Shown: positions 50,091-58,276 of the stretch, piece by piece | How positions within the stretch are numbered: position 1 is the first letter of the stretch | Layout of the letters: each line of letters opens with the position of its first letter | NCBI GenBank assembly: GCA_029222685.1 | Contig: JARHVB010000081.1 | Span: 603-58,895 of the forward strand | From: Terripilifer ovatus | GTDB lineage: Bacteria; Pseudomonadota; Alphaproteobacteria; Rhizobiales; Beijerinckiaceae | Length of the DNA stretch: 58,293 nucleotides | Direction: 5' to 3' | Notes under the pieces: generated by a model | Seen by the model: only the letters and a program-made list of their open reading frames with translations | Database searches by the model: none | Told to the model about the DNA's origin: nothing | Made by a program: the position numbers and the translations under genes

Positions 50091-51191
50091 TCAGAAGCGG
50101 AAGACGCTCATGGCATTCTCCGAATAGATTTTCCTGCGCCGCTCCTCGCTCCAGTTCGGCGGCACCGAAAAGATCGGATCGTCGAAATCCCAATGGGCAT
50201 AGTCGCTGGCGAACATCACCTTGTCCCAGCCGATCCAGTCGATCAGGTCGATCAGGTGTTCCGGCTTCTCCGGCTCCTCGATCGGCTGCGTCGTGACGTA
50301 GATATGGTCCTTCAGATATTCCGAGGGCGCGCGCTTGAGATGCGGCACCTCGCCCCTCATGTTTTTCCAGCTCTTATCGAGCCGCCAGCCCAGCGAAGGA
50401 ATCCAGCCGAAGCCCGCTTCGATCATCACGATCTTCAAGGTTGGGAACCGCTCGAACAGGCCTTCCATGATCATGCTGGTGACGAGCGCCGAACAGGCCG
50501 TGCCATGTTCCGCCATTTCCTCGATGTAGAACGACGGCCAGCCGGAGCTGGAAATAGGCACGCCGGAAAAGCCGAAGACATGAATGCCGATCGGCAGGTT
50601 GTACTGCACGGCCGCCTCATAGATCGGCCAGTATTTCTTGCGGCCGAGCGCCTCGTTGGTGCGGCTGAGCAGGAACACCTGGCAGAATGATTTGTTGGGC
50701 GCGCGTTTGTGAATTTCCGCCACCGACGCTTCGATGTTCTCGTAAGGCACGACGATGGAGGGACGCAGGCGCGGTTCCTTCGCATGCCAGAGATCGAGCT
50801 GCCAGTCATTGTGCGCCGAGGCCAGGGCGGCGCTGAGATCGGCATTCTGATCACCGGAGCCGGGCCACAGCGGGTTCATCACGCCGATGTCGACGCCGTA
50901 GTAATCCAGATGCTGCTGCTGCATCAGCGGCAGCGAACTGCCCGAGGGATCGCCGTTCTCCGGCCAGGAGTCACGCCGGGCGCCGTCGCCGGGCTGCGAC
51001 TTGGGGTAGGGATGTCCCTTGACGAAGCCATGGCGCTTGCGCAGGCCGTAGGTCTGAATCGTGTCCCACCAGCGCGTCGACAGATAAGGTTTCAGATCGG
51101 CGATGGAGCGCAGGCGCGGGTGAATGTCGCAATCGATGAGCTTCAGCTTCGATTTCTGCAGAAACTGGGCTTTCGGCAGGGTCTCATTCAT
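50091..51191 (-). CDS. amidohydrolase family protein (ACMSD-like) 2
   Basis: A 366-residue Amidohydro_2 protein, paralogous to the next gene in the operon. The metal motif is IDCDIHPRLRS near residues 19-29, with GIHVFGFSGVP in the middle and FASDYAHWDFDDP late. The paralogues share the segment order and the WxxNDW...KEPRLRPSIVVPYEN pattern, so they probably arose by duplication and may form a heteromer or act on successive compounds. ATG 51191 follows CAGAGGATTTTCGCC. The intergenic gap to the downstream paralogue is 41 bases. Confidence 0.9.
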   Translation of the reverse strand: MNETLPKAQFLQKSKLKLIDCDIHPRLRSIADLKPYLSTRWWDTIQTYGLRKRHGFVKGHPYPKSQPGDGARRDSWPENGDPSGSSLPLMQQQHLDYYGVDIGVMNPLWPGSGDQNADLSAALASAHNDWQLDLWHAKEPRLRPSIVVPYENIEASVAEIHKRAPNKSFCQVFLLSRTNEALGRKKYWPIYEAAVQYNLPIGIHVFGFSGVPISSSGWPSFYIEEMAEHGTACSALVTSMIMEGLFERFPTLKIVMIEAGFGWIPSLGWRLDKSWKNMRGEVPHLKRAPSEYLKDHIYVTTQPIEEPEKPEHLIDLIDWIGWDKVMFASDYAHWDFDDPIFSVPPNWSEERRRKIYSENAMSVFRF

Positions 51192-51266
51192 GGCGAAAAT
51201 CCTCTGGAGGCGACTGCCAATATCATTGGCCTGATAATAGCGCAGTTTGGTCGATAAAACACCCCG

Positions 51267-52454
51267 TCAGCGGGGCTTCCATGGCCGCGCCCGCACAGCT
51301 TCTTCGTTGACCTCGGTACCCCAACCGGGCCCGGTGGGCACGACGAATTGCCCATTTTCGACGACCGGCGGCAAGGTGACGAATTCGCTCTTCCACGGCA
51401 CGTCGTCGACCTCCAGTTCCATGATGCGGAAATTCGGGATCGCGGCGCAGAAATGCGCGCTCATGATGCTGGCGAGGTCGCCATAGAAATTATGCGGTGC
51501 GACATTGACTTCATAGGCGTCGGCCAGGGTGGCGATGCGCACGGATTCCCACAATCCGTTCCACGGCACGTCGACCACAGCCACATCGACCGCGCCCTGT
51601 TCGAAATAAGGCCGGTAGCCTTTCAGCCCATGGATCGATTCGAGCGAGGTGATGGGCACGCGGCTGGCATTGCGCACATGTGCCAGCGCCGCCGGATCAT
51701 GCATGTCGATCTCGAACCATGTCAGGTCGAACGGCTCCAGCGCGCGGGCAATGCGCACGAAGCCTTCGGTGCGCTGGTTGAAATTGATGTCGAGCATCAG
51801 GCCCGCGCGGAGTCCGAGGCCGTCGCGATAAGCCGCCAGCATATCAGTGATGGCGCCGATGAATTTTCCATCGATATTGCGCTCAAGAAGCTGCGGATGC
51901 AGGCGGAAGCCGCCCTCGAACATCTTAAGCTTGCCGCCGTCCACATAAAGCGGGTTGGTCTTGATCGCGCTGAAGCCGCGCGAAACGGCTTCCTTGCCGA
52001 GCGCGGTCAGATCATCCAGCGTTTCGATCCGCGGCTTGCCCCATTTCTCGAAGAGGTCTGCGAAGCGCACGCGAAAGCTGCCGCAATGCGACCAGTAGAC
52101 CGGCAGGCGCGTACGGAACGGCCCCCCGAACAGCGCGTAGACAGGCACGCCCAGCGCCTTCGCCTTGATGTCGAGGCAGGCGTTCTCGATGGCCGCGATG
52201 GCCTGGTTGTTGAGGCCGCCGGCGGCGAGGCGAGTGATCGCCTGCAGGGACGACGTGATCTTGCCGACCTCGCGCGGGTCGAGCCCCTGCACAACGCCGG
52301 CGAACTTGTGAATGAGTTCGGTGACGCCGCCGGCGCCGAAATTCTCCGCATACTCGGCCCAGCCGGTCAGGCCTTCGTCAGTCGTAATCTTGAGAAAGGA
52401 AATGGGGCGCCAGCCCATATCCGCATGCAGGTCTTCGAGCTTGACGATCTTCAC
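51267..52454 (-). CDS. mandelate racemase/muconate-lactonizing enzyme family protein
   Basis: A 395-residue enolase-superfamily enzyme. The N-terminal capping domain spans residues ~1-125. The barrel shows the Lys pair region SAIKTNPLY, metal ligands Asp in LMLDINFN, Glu in WFEIDMHDP and Glu in ITSLESIHG, and His in VAPHNFYGDLAS. The APHN ending is typical of acid-sugar dehydratases and lactone isomerases. The start is GTG at 52454 after GGGAGAACGCC; it aligns with the family N-terminus. It lies 75 bases upstream of the amidohydrolase pair and is divergent from the iron-type binding protein. Confidence 0.9.
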   Translation of the reverse strand: MKIVKLEDLHADMGWRPISFLKITTDEGLTGWAEYAENFGAGGVTELIHKFAGVVQGLDPREVGKITSSLQAITRLAAGGLNNQAIAAIENACLDIKAKALGVPVYALFGGPFRTRLPVYWSHCGSFRVRFADLFEKWGKPRIETLDDLTALGKEAVSRGFSAIKTNPLYVDGGKLKMFEGGFRLHPQLLERNIDGKFIGAITDMLAAYRDGLGLRAGLMLDINFNQRTEGFVRIARALEPFDLTWFEIDMHDPAALAHVRNASRVPITSLESIHGLKGYRPYFEQGAVDVAVVDVPWNGLWESVRIATLADAYEVNVAPHNFYGDLASIMSAHFCAAIPNFRIMELEVDDVPWKSEFVTLPPVVENGQFVVPTGPGWGTEVNEEAVRARPWKPR

Positions 52455-52597
52455 GACGGCGTTCTCCCGGATTGTTGAGCAACGATGGCAAAGCCCACGC
52501 CAAATGGAAAGCGAAAATCGTTTGACAGATGCAGACGGCGGCGGGACTCTCATCCCACCGGACCGGCGGCAAGCCGGCTGATGACAGGGAGGTTACG

Positions 52598-53620
52598 ATG
52601 CACGCCGGCATCCGTTTGGCGCTTGTCGCCGGATTTCTCGCCACTGCTCCTGTTATCTCAGCCAGTGCTCAGGACTCTCGTGCGAATATGAAGTGGGACG
52701 CCGTGGTCGACGCGGCGAAAAAGGAAGGCCGCGTCGTCGTCTACAATGCCGGCCAAACCATCGGCTTGTTCAATGCGGTGGCGAAGAGCTTCGAGGCGAA
52801 ATACGGCATCAAGGTCGAGCAGATCACGGCGCGCGGCAGCGAGATGACCGAGCGCATCCGCACCGAACATGCCGCTGGCCGCTATCTCGGCGACCTGCAA
52901 CTACATGCCGGCAGCGTCGTCGAAACCGTGCTCGACCAGGTGCAGGCGCCGGGCCATCTTCCCAATCTCAAGAACCTTCGCAAGGACGTGAGCACCAATC
53001 CGCTGCTCGTGCCGGCCTATATCCAGCCGACCGGTATTCTCATCAACACCAATCTGGTGAAACCGCAGGACGAGCCGAAATCATGGCGTGATCTCCTCGA
53101 TCCGAAATGGAAAGGCCGCATCCTGGCCGATGATCCACGCCCGATCGGCGGCGGCAACAACTGGTTCACCGTCATGTACAAGGCCTTCGGGCCGGAGTTT
53201 CACGCTGGCTTCAAGGCGCAGAACCCGGTCTTCAGCCGCAATCCGTCCGACGATGCCCGGCGCATCGCGCGCGGCGAATATCCGGTGTACACGCCACAGG
53301 TCTTCGCGCTGGCGCGCGAGCTACAGGGCCTGCCGGTCAAACTGCTCGTCCCGCAGGAGGGCATTCCGTACGGGCTCTTCGTCAACGCCGTGCAGAAGAA
53401 TGCGCCGCATCCCAATGCGGCGGATGTGTTTCTCAACCATTTCCTCGAGCTGGAATCGCAGGTCATCTATGCAAACGGCTGGATGATCCCCGTGATCGAT
53501 GGCGCCGTTGAAAAGGCCGATGCCCAGGCGAGGCAGTTCGCCGGGGCCAAACTGCTTGGCACGCCGGTCGTGCAGGAGCGCGCCATCATGGCCGAGCGCG
53601 CCAAGCAGATCTACGATTGA
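52598..53620 (+). CDS. iron(III)-type ABC transporter substrate-binding protein (orphan)
   Basis: A 340-residue periplasmic binding protein of the FbpA/AfuA/PotD-like class. The signal peptide covers residues 1-24 (ending ASAQ). The mature domain has EGRVVVYNAGQTIGLFNAVA, TARGSEMTERIRTEHAAGRY and SWRDLLDPKWKGRI. The Tyr pair typical of true iron binders is not obvious, so the ligand may be an organic acid or phosphonate. The start has an excellent CAGGGAGGTTACG leader. No permease or ATPase gene follows, so it is an orphan. It is divergent from the enolase-superfamily gene. Confidence 0.88.
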   Translation: MHAGIRLALVAGFLATAPVISASAQDSRANMKWDAVVDAAKKEGRVVVYNAGQTIGLFNAVAKSFEAKYGIKVEQITARGSEMTERIRTEHAAGRYLGDLQLHAGSVVETVLDQVQAPGHLPNLKNLRKDVSTNPLLVPAYIQPTGILINTNLVKPQDEPKSWRDLLDPKWKGRILADDPRPIGGGNNWFTVMYKAFGPEFHAGFKAQNPVFSRNPSDDARRIARGEYPVYTPQVFALARELQGLPVKLLVPQEGIPYGLFVNAVQKNAPHPNAADVFLNHFLELESQVIYANGWMIPVIDGAVEKADAQARQFAGAKLLGTPVVQERAIMAERAKQIYD

Positions 53621-53626
53621 TTTAGA

Positions 53627-54448
53627 CTAGTCCGCCAGGCCGAGCAGGAAGCCGCCATCGACGACCACATGGATGCCGGTGACGTAGTTCGATGCAGGCG
53701 AAGCCAGGAACAGCGCCGCGCCCTGCATGTCCTGCGGCGTGGCGATGCGGTGCATCGGGTTCAACCGCTCGAACGGCGCCCGCACTTCGGCATCCTTCAG
53801 GCGTCCGCCGCCGATGTTGGTGATGGCCGGGCCCGGCGCGATGGCATTGACGTTGATGTTGTACCGCGCCAGCTCGATCGCCGCCTGCCGCACGATTTGT
53901 CCGACGGCGGCCTTCGAGGCGACATAGCTCGTGCCGACATGCTGCTCGATGCGCATGGACGAGATCGAACTGGTGATGACGATCTTGCCGCCGCCCTGGG
54001 ATTTCATGTGCGGGATAGCTGCCTGCAGAGTGGCGAAGACGCCGCCGACATTGGTGTCAAAGACGCGCTTCCACAGATCGGCGGGAATGTTCTCGAAAGC
54101 CGTGTCGGGATCGCGCGAATTGTCCGTGCGCAGGAAACCGGGGCCGCCGCTGATGCCGGCATTGGCGAACACCACGTCGAGCCTGCCGTCCGCGGCCACG
54201 GTCTCGTCGAACAGCCGCTGCAGGTCCGAGGCGTTGGTGACATCGGCGACGACGCCACGTACCGAGAGGCCGTCATCGCGCAGCCTGGCGACTTCGGCGT
54301 TCAGCTTTTCCTCCTCTCGGTCCGACATCGTGACCTTGGCGCCATTGGCGGCCATGGCTTCCGAAATGGCAAGGCCGATGCCGCTCGCCGCACCCGTGAC
54401 GACGGCAGCCAGGCCGCGCACCGCGAACAATGTTTCAATTCTGGCCAT
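53627..54448 (-). CDS. short-chain dehydrogenase/reductase
   Basis: A 273-residue classical SDR. The nucleotide motif is VVTGAASGIGLAI, then FANAGISGGP, catalytic Ser in ITSSISSMR and Tyr/Lys in YVASKAAVG. The C-terminal NYVTGIHVVVDGGF is typical. ATG 54448 is chosen because GGGGG lies six bases upstream; the ATG at 54454 is too close to it. Its stop is six bases from the convergent binding-protein gene. The substrate is unknown; a role with the neighbouring amidohydrolases is plausible. Confidence 0.91.
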   Translation of the reverse strand: MARIETLFAVRGLAAVVTGAASGIGLAISEAMAANGAKVTMSDREEEKLNAEVARLRDDGLSVRGVVADVTNASDLQRLFDETVAADGRLDVVFANAGISGGPGFLRTDNSRDPDTAFENIPADLWKRVFDTNVGGVFATLQAAIPHMKSQGGGKIVITSSISSMRIEQHVGTSYVASKAAVGQIVRQAAIELARYNINVNAIAPGPAITNIGGGRLKDAEVRAPFERLNPMHRIATPQDMQGAALFLASPASNYVTGIHVVVDGGFLLGLAD

Positions 54449-54812
54449 GAACATCCCCCGATATATGTGACCTGGACGAGCTAAGTTTAGAGCATTTTCA
54501 TGCGAAGTGGACACCGCTTCGCGTGAAGAAAAGGTGCTCGTTCCAAAAAGGCAGCCTGCGTCTTTCCGTTTCAACCGGATCGGAAAGCGTCATGCGCCGG
54601 TCCATGCCGGCGAAAAGCCGTTATGCGCGTCCGTCCATTGACAAGCCGAGCCAAGGGCGGCGACAGTCACGGTTAATGAATGAGAAGAGTTCGGGAGGTT
54701 ACGAGGGCATCGCGCGGAAGCTGGAATTCCGCCTGAAAGCCGCCGTCTGTCCTTTCAAGAACGTTGTGAACGGATCCGCCGCTGCGCGCGGCAAAACGCA
54801 GGTTGAACGAAT
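54449..54812. other. 364-bp spacer with a type C stem-loop repeat
   Basis: At 54488-54535 sits a sequence beginning AGAGCATTTTC, followed by a 9-bp stem GCGAAGTGG-ACA-CCGCTTCGC and GTGAAGAAAA. This matches a stem-loop repeat scattered in Rhizobiales genomes. Shorter relatives start near 25036 (AGAGCATTTTCGTGCGC) and 37801 (AGAGTATTTTCGAGCGC). The rest of the spacer shows no gene I can support and must hold the promoters of the two divergent dehydrogenase genes. Confidence 0.6.
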
Positions 54813-55652
54813 ATGGCTGAAAGCAAGATCAAGAACGTCGCGGTCATAGGTCTGGGCAAAATGGGCAATCCGATTTCACGCCATCTCCTCAATGGAGGAT
54901 TTGGCGTAACCGGATTCGACGTCGATCCGAAGGCCTGCAAGGCCGTGGCCTGCAAAGGTGTCGCTGTCGCCGCCTCACCGGGCGAGGCTGCCGTCAATGC
55001 CGATCTGGTGATCGTCATCGTCGCCTTCGAGGACGATGTTGAAACCGTTCTCTTCGGCGACAAGGGCGTCACGTCGCGCGCGCGGCCGGGAACGATCGTC
55101 GGCATTGCCGCGACGATTTCGCCGGAAGGCATGGCGAGCTTCACCGAGCGCCTGTCCCAGCTTGGTTTCATCCCCCTCGATATTCCGCTCTGCCGCGGCG
55201 AGCGTCCGGCCGAAGCCGGTAAGCTGCTCATCACCGGCGGCGGCGACAAGGAGGCGTTCGACGCCTGCCGTCCGGCGTTTGCCACCTTCGCCAGTTCTAT
55301 CTATCGCCTTGGCCCGTCCGGCGCAGGACAGGTCGGCAAGATGGTCAACAATCTCATCCTGTGGGCGTGCATTTCCGCCAATCACGAAGGCTTCAAGCTC
55401 GCCGGAAAATATGGCGTCGATGAAATCGCCATGCGCGAAATGCTGCTCGACAGCTCGGCCTCGAACTGGGCGCTGGAGACGCAGGTTGGCCGCCACGCCA
55501 TGCCCTGGGCCGAAAAGGACATGATGATCGTCCTCGCCGAGGCCGATCGTCTGAGAGTCAGCCTGCCGCTCAGCGGCACGCTCAAGGAAGTCATCAAGGG
55601 CATCAAGATCGAGCGCGACGAGCACTTCCCTTACAACAAGCCGCAGAAGTAA
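54813..55652 (+). CDS. 3-hydroxyisobutyrate dehydrogenase family NAD(P)-dependent oxidoreductase
   Basis: A 279-residue beta-hydroxyacid dehydrogenase. The Rossmann motif is VIGLGKMGNPISRHL (residues ~9-23), and the substrate motif FIPLDIPLCRGERPAEAGKL takes the place of the usual DAPVSGG segment. The catalytic Lys is in GQVGKMVNNLI. Family members oxidise 3-hydroxy acids such as 3-hydroxyisobutyrate, tartronate semialdehyde or 6-phosphogluconate. It is divergent from the SDR gene and convergent with a Bug gene whose stop lies one base beyond its own. Confidence 0.9.
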   Translation: MAESKIKNVAVIGLGKMGNPISRHLLNGGFGVTGFDVDPKACKAVACKGVAVAASPGEAAVNADLVIVIVAFEDDVETVLFGDKGVTSRARPGTIVGIAATISPEGMASFTERLSQLGFIPLDIPLCRGERPAEAGKLLITGGGDKEAFDACRPAFATFASSIYRLGPSGAGQVGKMVNNLILWACISANHEGFKLAGKYGVDEIAMREMLLDSSASNWALETQVGRHAMPWAEKDMMIVLAEADRLRVSLPLSGTLKEVIKGIKIERDEHFPYNKPQK

Positions 55653-55653
55653 A

Positions 55654-56703
55654 TCAGCGCTGGCTCTGCTCGCTGAAGAGCTTCTTCAAGGCGTCCAGCG
55701 CCTCCGGCGGCGCGGTGCTGATGCGCTCGATCATGCTGGCGGCTTCACTGCCGGGGGCGGGGCTGATGTCGATCTTCAGTTTCGCCGCTTCCTCGAGGAA
55801 GCGCGGGTCTTTCGCAACCTCCATGAGGGCGTTCTGGAGGGCTGCGGCGCGTTCGGGCGGAATGTCCGGCGGCGCGATATAGGGCCGCGACAGCTTGTAG
55901 GGCATTTCGGCGATTTCGATCATCAGCCGCGCGCGTTCGTCCTTTGCCAGTTCGCGCGCCGTCGGCACCTCGGGAAAATCCGGGTGCCGTGTCGCACGGC
56001 CGAACTGCACCATCGCATGGACGATGCTGTCGGGCCGCAGCCAGTCCGGCCGCGTCGATTGCGCCGAAGAGAGGCCGACCATCCGTGCATGGACCTCGCC
56101 GCGCTCCAGCGCCAGCGAGATCGAATTGCCGTCGGGATAGCCCGAGATGAGTTTCAGGTTCACGCCGGCGGCGATGCGCAACAGGTTGATCACGTCATTG
56201 TCGGTCGAGCCGTCCGCCGACCCGCCGATCGTCGTCTCCGGTCCGCCCGGCCGGCGCATGTCTTCCAGCGTCTTTGCCGGCGCGTCCTTGCGCACGAACA
56301 GCAGAAAGGCGTCGTTGGCATAGCTCGAGAGCGCGCCGATCCATGTCACCTTGCGCGGATCGAACGGCACCGGTCCTGCGGTGCCGAGCAATGCGGAGAA
56401 GGGGACCTGCCGGTCGATGGCGCCGATCGTTGCCCCGTCCTTCGGCGCAACCGAATAGATGTAATTTGCGGCGCGCAGGCTGCCGGCGCCCGGCATGTTC
56501 TGGACGATGACGGTCGGATTACCGGGCATATGTCCGCCGAGATGCCGGGCGAAGATGCGCGCATAGACGTCGTAGCCGCCGCCGGCGCCATAGCCGACGA
56601 TCATCTGGATCGGATGGCTCTTGTAGAAATCCTCGACGCTGTCGGCTCTGGCCGCGACCGGCGCGGTCAGAAGGACTGCGATCGCGATGGCTCGCAGGAA
56701 CAT
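55654..56703 (-). CDS. TctC-like periplasmic binding protein (long-form Bug relative)
   Basis: A 349-residue exported protein, with signal peptide residues 1-20 (ending AARA) and mature start DSVEDFYKSHPIQMIVGYGA. The GYGAGGGYDVYARIFARHLG and NMPGAGSLRAANYIYSVAP pattern is the same subgroup as the protein at 38680. The start follows CCGGGGAGGCGTCC. No membrane transporter genes are nearby. It is divergent from the third amidohydrolase with ~140 bases between, so it may supply or sense the substrate of that enzyme. Confidence 0.87.
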   Translation of the reverse strand: MFLRAIAIAVLLTAPVAARADSVEDFYKSHPIQMIVGYGAGGGYDVYARIFARHLGGHMPGNPTVIVQNMPGAGSLRAANYIYSVAPKDGATIGAIDRQVPFSALLGTAGPVPFDPRKVTWIGALSSYANDAFLLFVRKDAPAKTLEDMRRPGGPETTIGGSADGSTDNDVINLLRIAAGVNLKLISGYPDGNSISLALERGEVHARMVGLSSAQSTRPDWLRPDSIVHAMVQFGRATRHPDFPEVPTARELAKDERARLMIEIAEMPYKLSRPYIAPPDIPPERAAALQNALMEVAKDPRFLEEAAKLKIDISPAPGSEAASMIERISTAPPEALDALKKLFSEQSQR

Positions 56704-56845
56704 GGACGCCTCCCCGGAAATCCTGATCTTCTTTTTCGGGATCATCCGCCAGCGTGGGCGACAGGTCAATGAGGGTCAAACCTGTCCGCCGGCTGCATCG
56801 CGTGGCATTCTATGGCAATAGCCACATGCTTGGAGGAGCGCCCGG

Positions 56846-57892
56846 ATGACAACGCAGCCACCCATTGCGCCGCTCTACGTGTTCGACGAAACCTGGCTTG
56901 CGGCGCAGCAGGAGGCCATTCTTGAACCGGAGCGCCCGATCATCGATCCCCATCATCACCTGTGGGATCATACCGGCCGTTATCTGTTCGACGAATTGCT
57001 GGCCGATGTGCAGACCGGCCACAACATCCGCGCCACGGTCTTCATCCAGTGCCGTTCCATGTATCGCGCCGATGGGCCGGAGGAGATGCGCTGCATCGGC
57101 GAGGTTGAGTTCGTCAACGGGGCGGCCGCCCGCAGCGCCAGCGGTCTCTACGGGCCTTCACGTCTTTGCGCCGGCATCGTCGGCCATGCCGATCTGACGC
57201 TTGCCGCACGCGTTGCGCCCGTGCTGGACGCCTTGCTGGCAGCGGGAAACGGCAGGCTGCGCGGCATCCGCAATTCCGCCGTCTGGCATGAGGATGCGTC
57301 CATCAGGACGACGCCGCAGACACCGCCCAGAGGCCTGTTGCTCGACACGAAATTCCGCGACGGCGTGCGCGAACTTGGGCAGCGCGATCTCAGCTTCGAT
57401 TCCTGGATGTATTTCACGCAAGTTCACGAGCTGGCCGACCTTGCCGATGCGTTTCCCCACACACGCTTCGTGCTCGATCATTGCGGCGGCGTGCTCGGCA
57501 TCGGCGTTCATACGGGCAGACGCGAGGCTGATTTTCCATACTGGAAAGCCGCCATTGCCGATCTGGCGAAGCGGCAGAACGTCTGCGTCAAGCTCGGCGG
57601 CCTTGCCATGCGCAGCGCGGGCTTCGGGCTGCACGATATTCCGACGCCGCTGTCCTCATCGCAGATGGCGGCGCTGTGGAAGCCCTATGTTGAAACCTGC
57701 ATCGAGGCGTTCGGCGCCAACCGTTGCATGTTCGAAAGCAATTTTCCCGTCGACAAAAGCGGCACAGGCTATGCGGCGTTGTGGAACGCGTTCAAGCTGA
57801 TCGCCGCGGATTACTCGGCGAATGAAAAGCATGCGCTGTTTTTCGAGACGGCGAACAGCGTCTATCGGCTTGACATCGAAGCTGTGAGTTGA
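56846..57892 (+). CDS. amidohydrolase family protein (lactonase/hydrolase type)
   Basis: A 348-residue Amidohydro_2 protein of the group containing lactonases and fucono-/2-pyrone-dicarboxylate hydrolase-like enzymes. The metal motif is IIDPHHHLWDHTG (residues ~32-44), with FVLDHCGGVLG in the middle and the C-terminal FESNFPVDKSG holding the metal Asp. It differs from the two ACMSD-like paralogues upstream. The start has TTGGAGGAGCGCCCGG. It is probably a hydrolase of a lactone or cyclic acid; the ligand is unknown. Confidence 0.9.
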   Translation: MTTQPPIAPLYVFDETWLAAQQEAILEPERPIIDPHHHLWDHTGRYLFDELLADVQTGHNIRATVFIQCRSMYRADGPEEMRCIGEVEFVNGAAARSASGLYGPSRLCAGIVGHADLTLAARVAPVLDALLAAGNGRLRGIRNSAVWHEDASIRTTPQTPPRGLLLDTKFRDGVRELGQRDLSFDSWMYFTQVHELADLADAFPHTRFVLDHCGGVLGIGVHTGRREADFPYWKAAIADLAKRQNVCVKLGGLAMRSAGFGLHDIPTPLSSSQMAALWKPYVETCIEAFGANRCMFESNFPVDKSGTGYAALWNAFKLIAADYSANEKHALFFETANSVYRLDIEAVS

Positions 57893-58276
57893 TGGACCCA
57901 GAAGCCCTCATCCTGAGGAGCGCCTTCGAGACGCACGTTACGCGTGCTCCTCAGAGCCTGACTCAAAAGTCAGCTCAGAGCCGCTGTCCACCGCAAGGTA
58001 CAGCCTTTGACTCCCTGGTTTCCCGCTCGCGCTTCGCGCGTCGGGAATGACATTGGTTGCAGCATGTCGCCGCAGTGTCATGCCCGACGTCTGCGCAGCA
58101 GGCGAGCGGGCATCCAGAAGCCAACGGGATAATGTCGGCCTGTCGTTGGCAGCATAACAAGCCCTTTAGAAGGGCTGTGCATTTTCAGTCAGGCTCTCAG
58201 ATACTATGGGACGGTAGGTGGCCAGAAGGTAGGATTGGATTTGCAAAAACGATCCAACCTCGAAAGGACCTCGGCG
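57893..58276. other. 384-bp repeat-rich spacer at the right edge
   Basis: The spacer holds a partial type A palindrome (57905-57954, CCTCATCCTGAGGAGCGCC ... GTGCTCCTCAG), a 241-bp element with inverted ends (57955-58195), a type B palindrome inside it (58015-58055) and the leader of a gene starting at 58277. That leader contains AGGATTGGAT...ATCCAACCT, a 9-bp stem with one bulge. No complete gene is visible. Confidence 0.6.
57955..58195. mobile_element. 241-bp MITE-like element with terminal inverted repeats
   Basis: The left end is AGCCTGACTCAAAAGT and the complement of the right end is AGCCTGACTGAAAATGC: 13 of the first 14 bases match. The direct repeat CTCAG flanks both ends (57950-57954 and 58196-58200), consistent with a 5-base target duplication. 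There is no transposase. The element interrupts a type A palindrome right after CTCCTCAG, and its interior carries a type B palindrome. It could be a non-autonomous relic or a deletion derivative of an IS. Confidence 0.5.

Noticed and set aside
52598..53620. Calling the orphan binding protein a true ferric-iron transporter component
   Set aside because: The fold class fits, but the paired Tyr iron ligands are not evident and no permease or ATPase gene is adjacent, so only the broad class was given.
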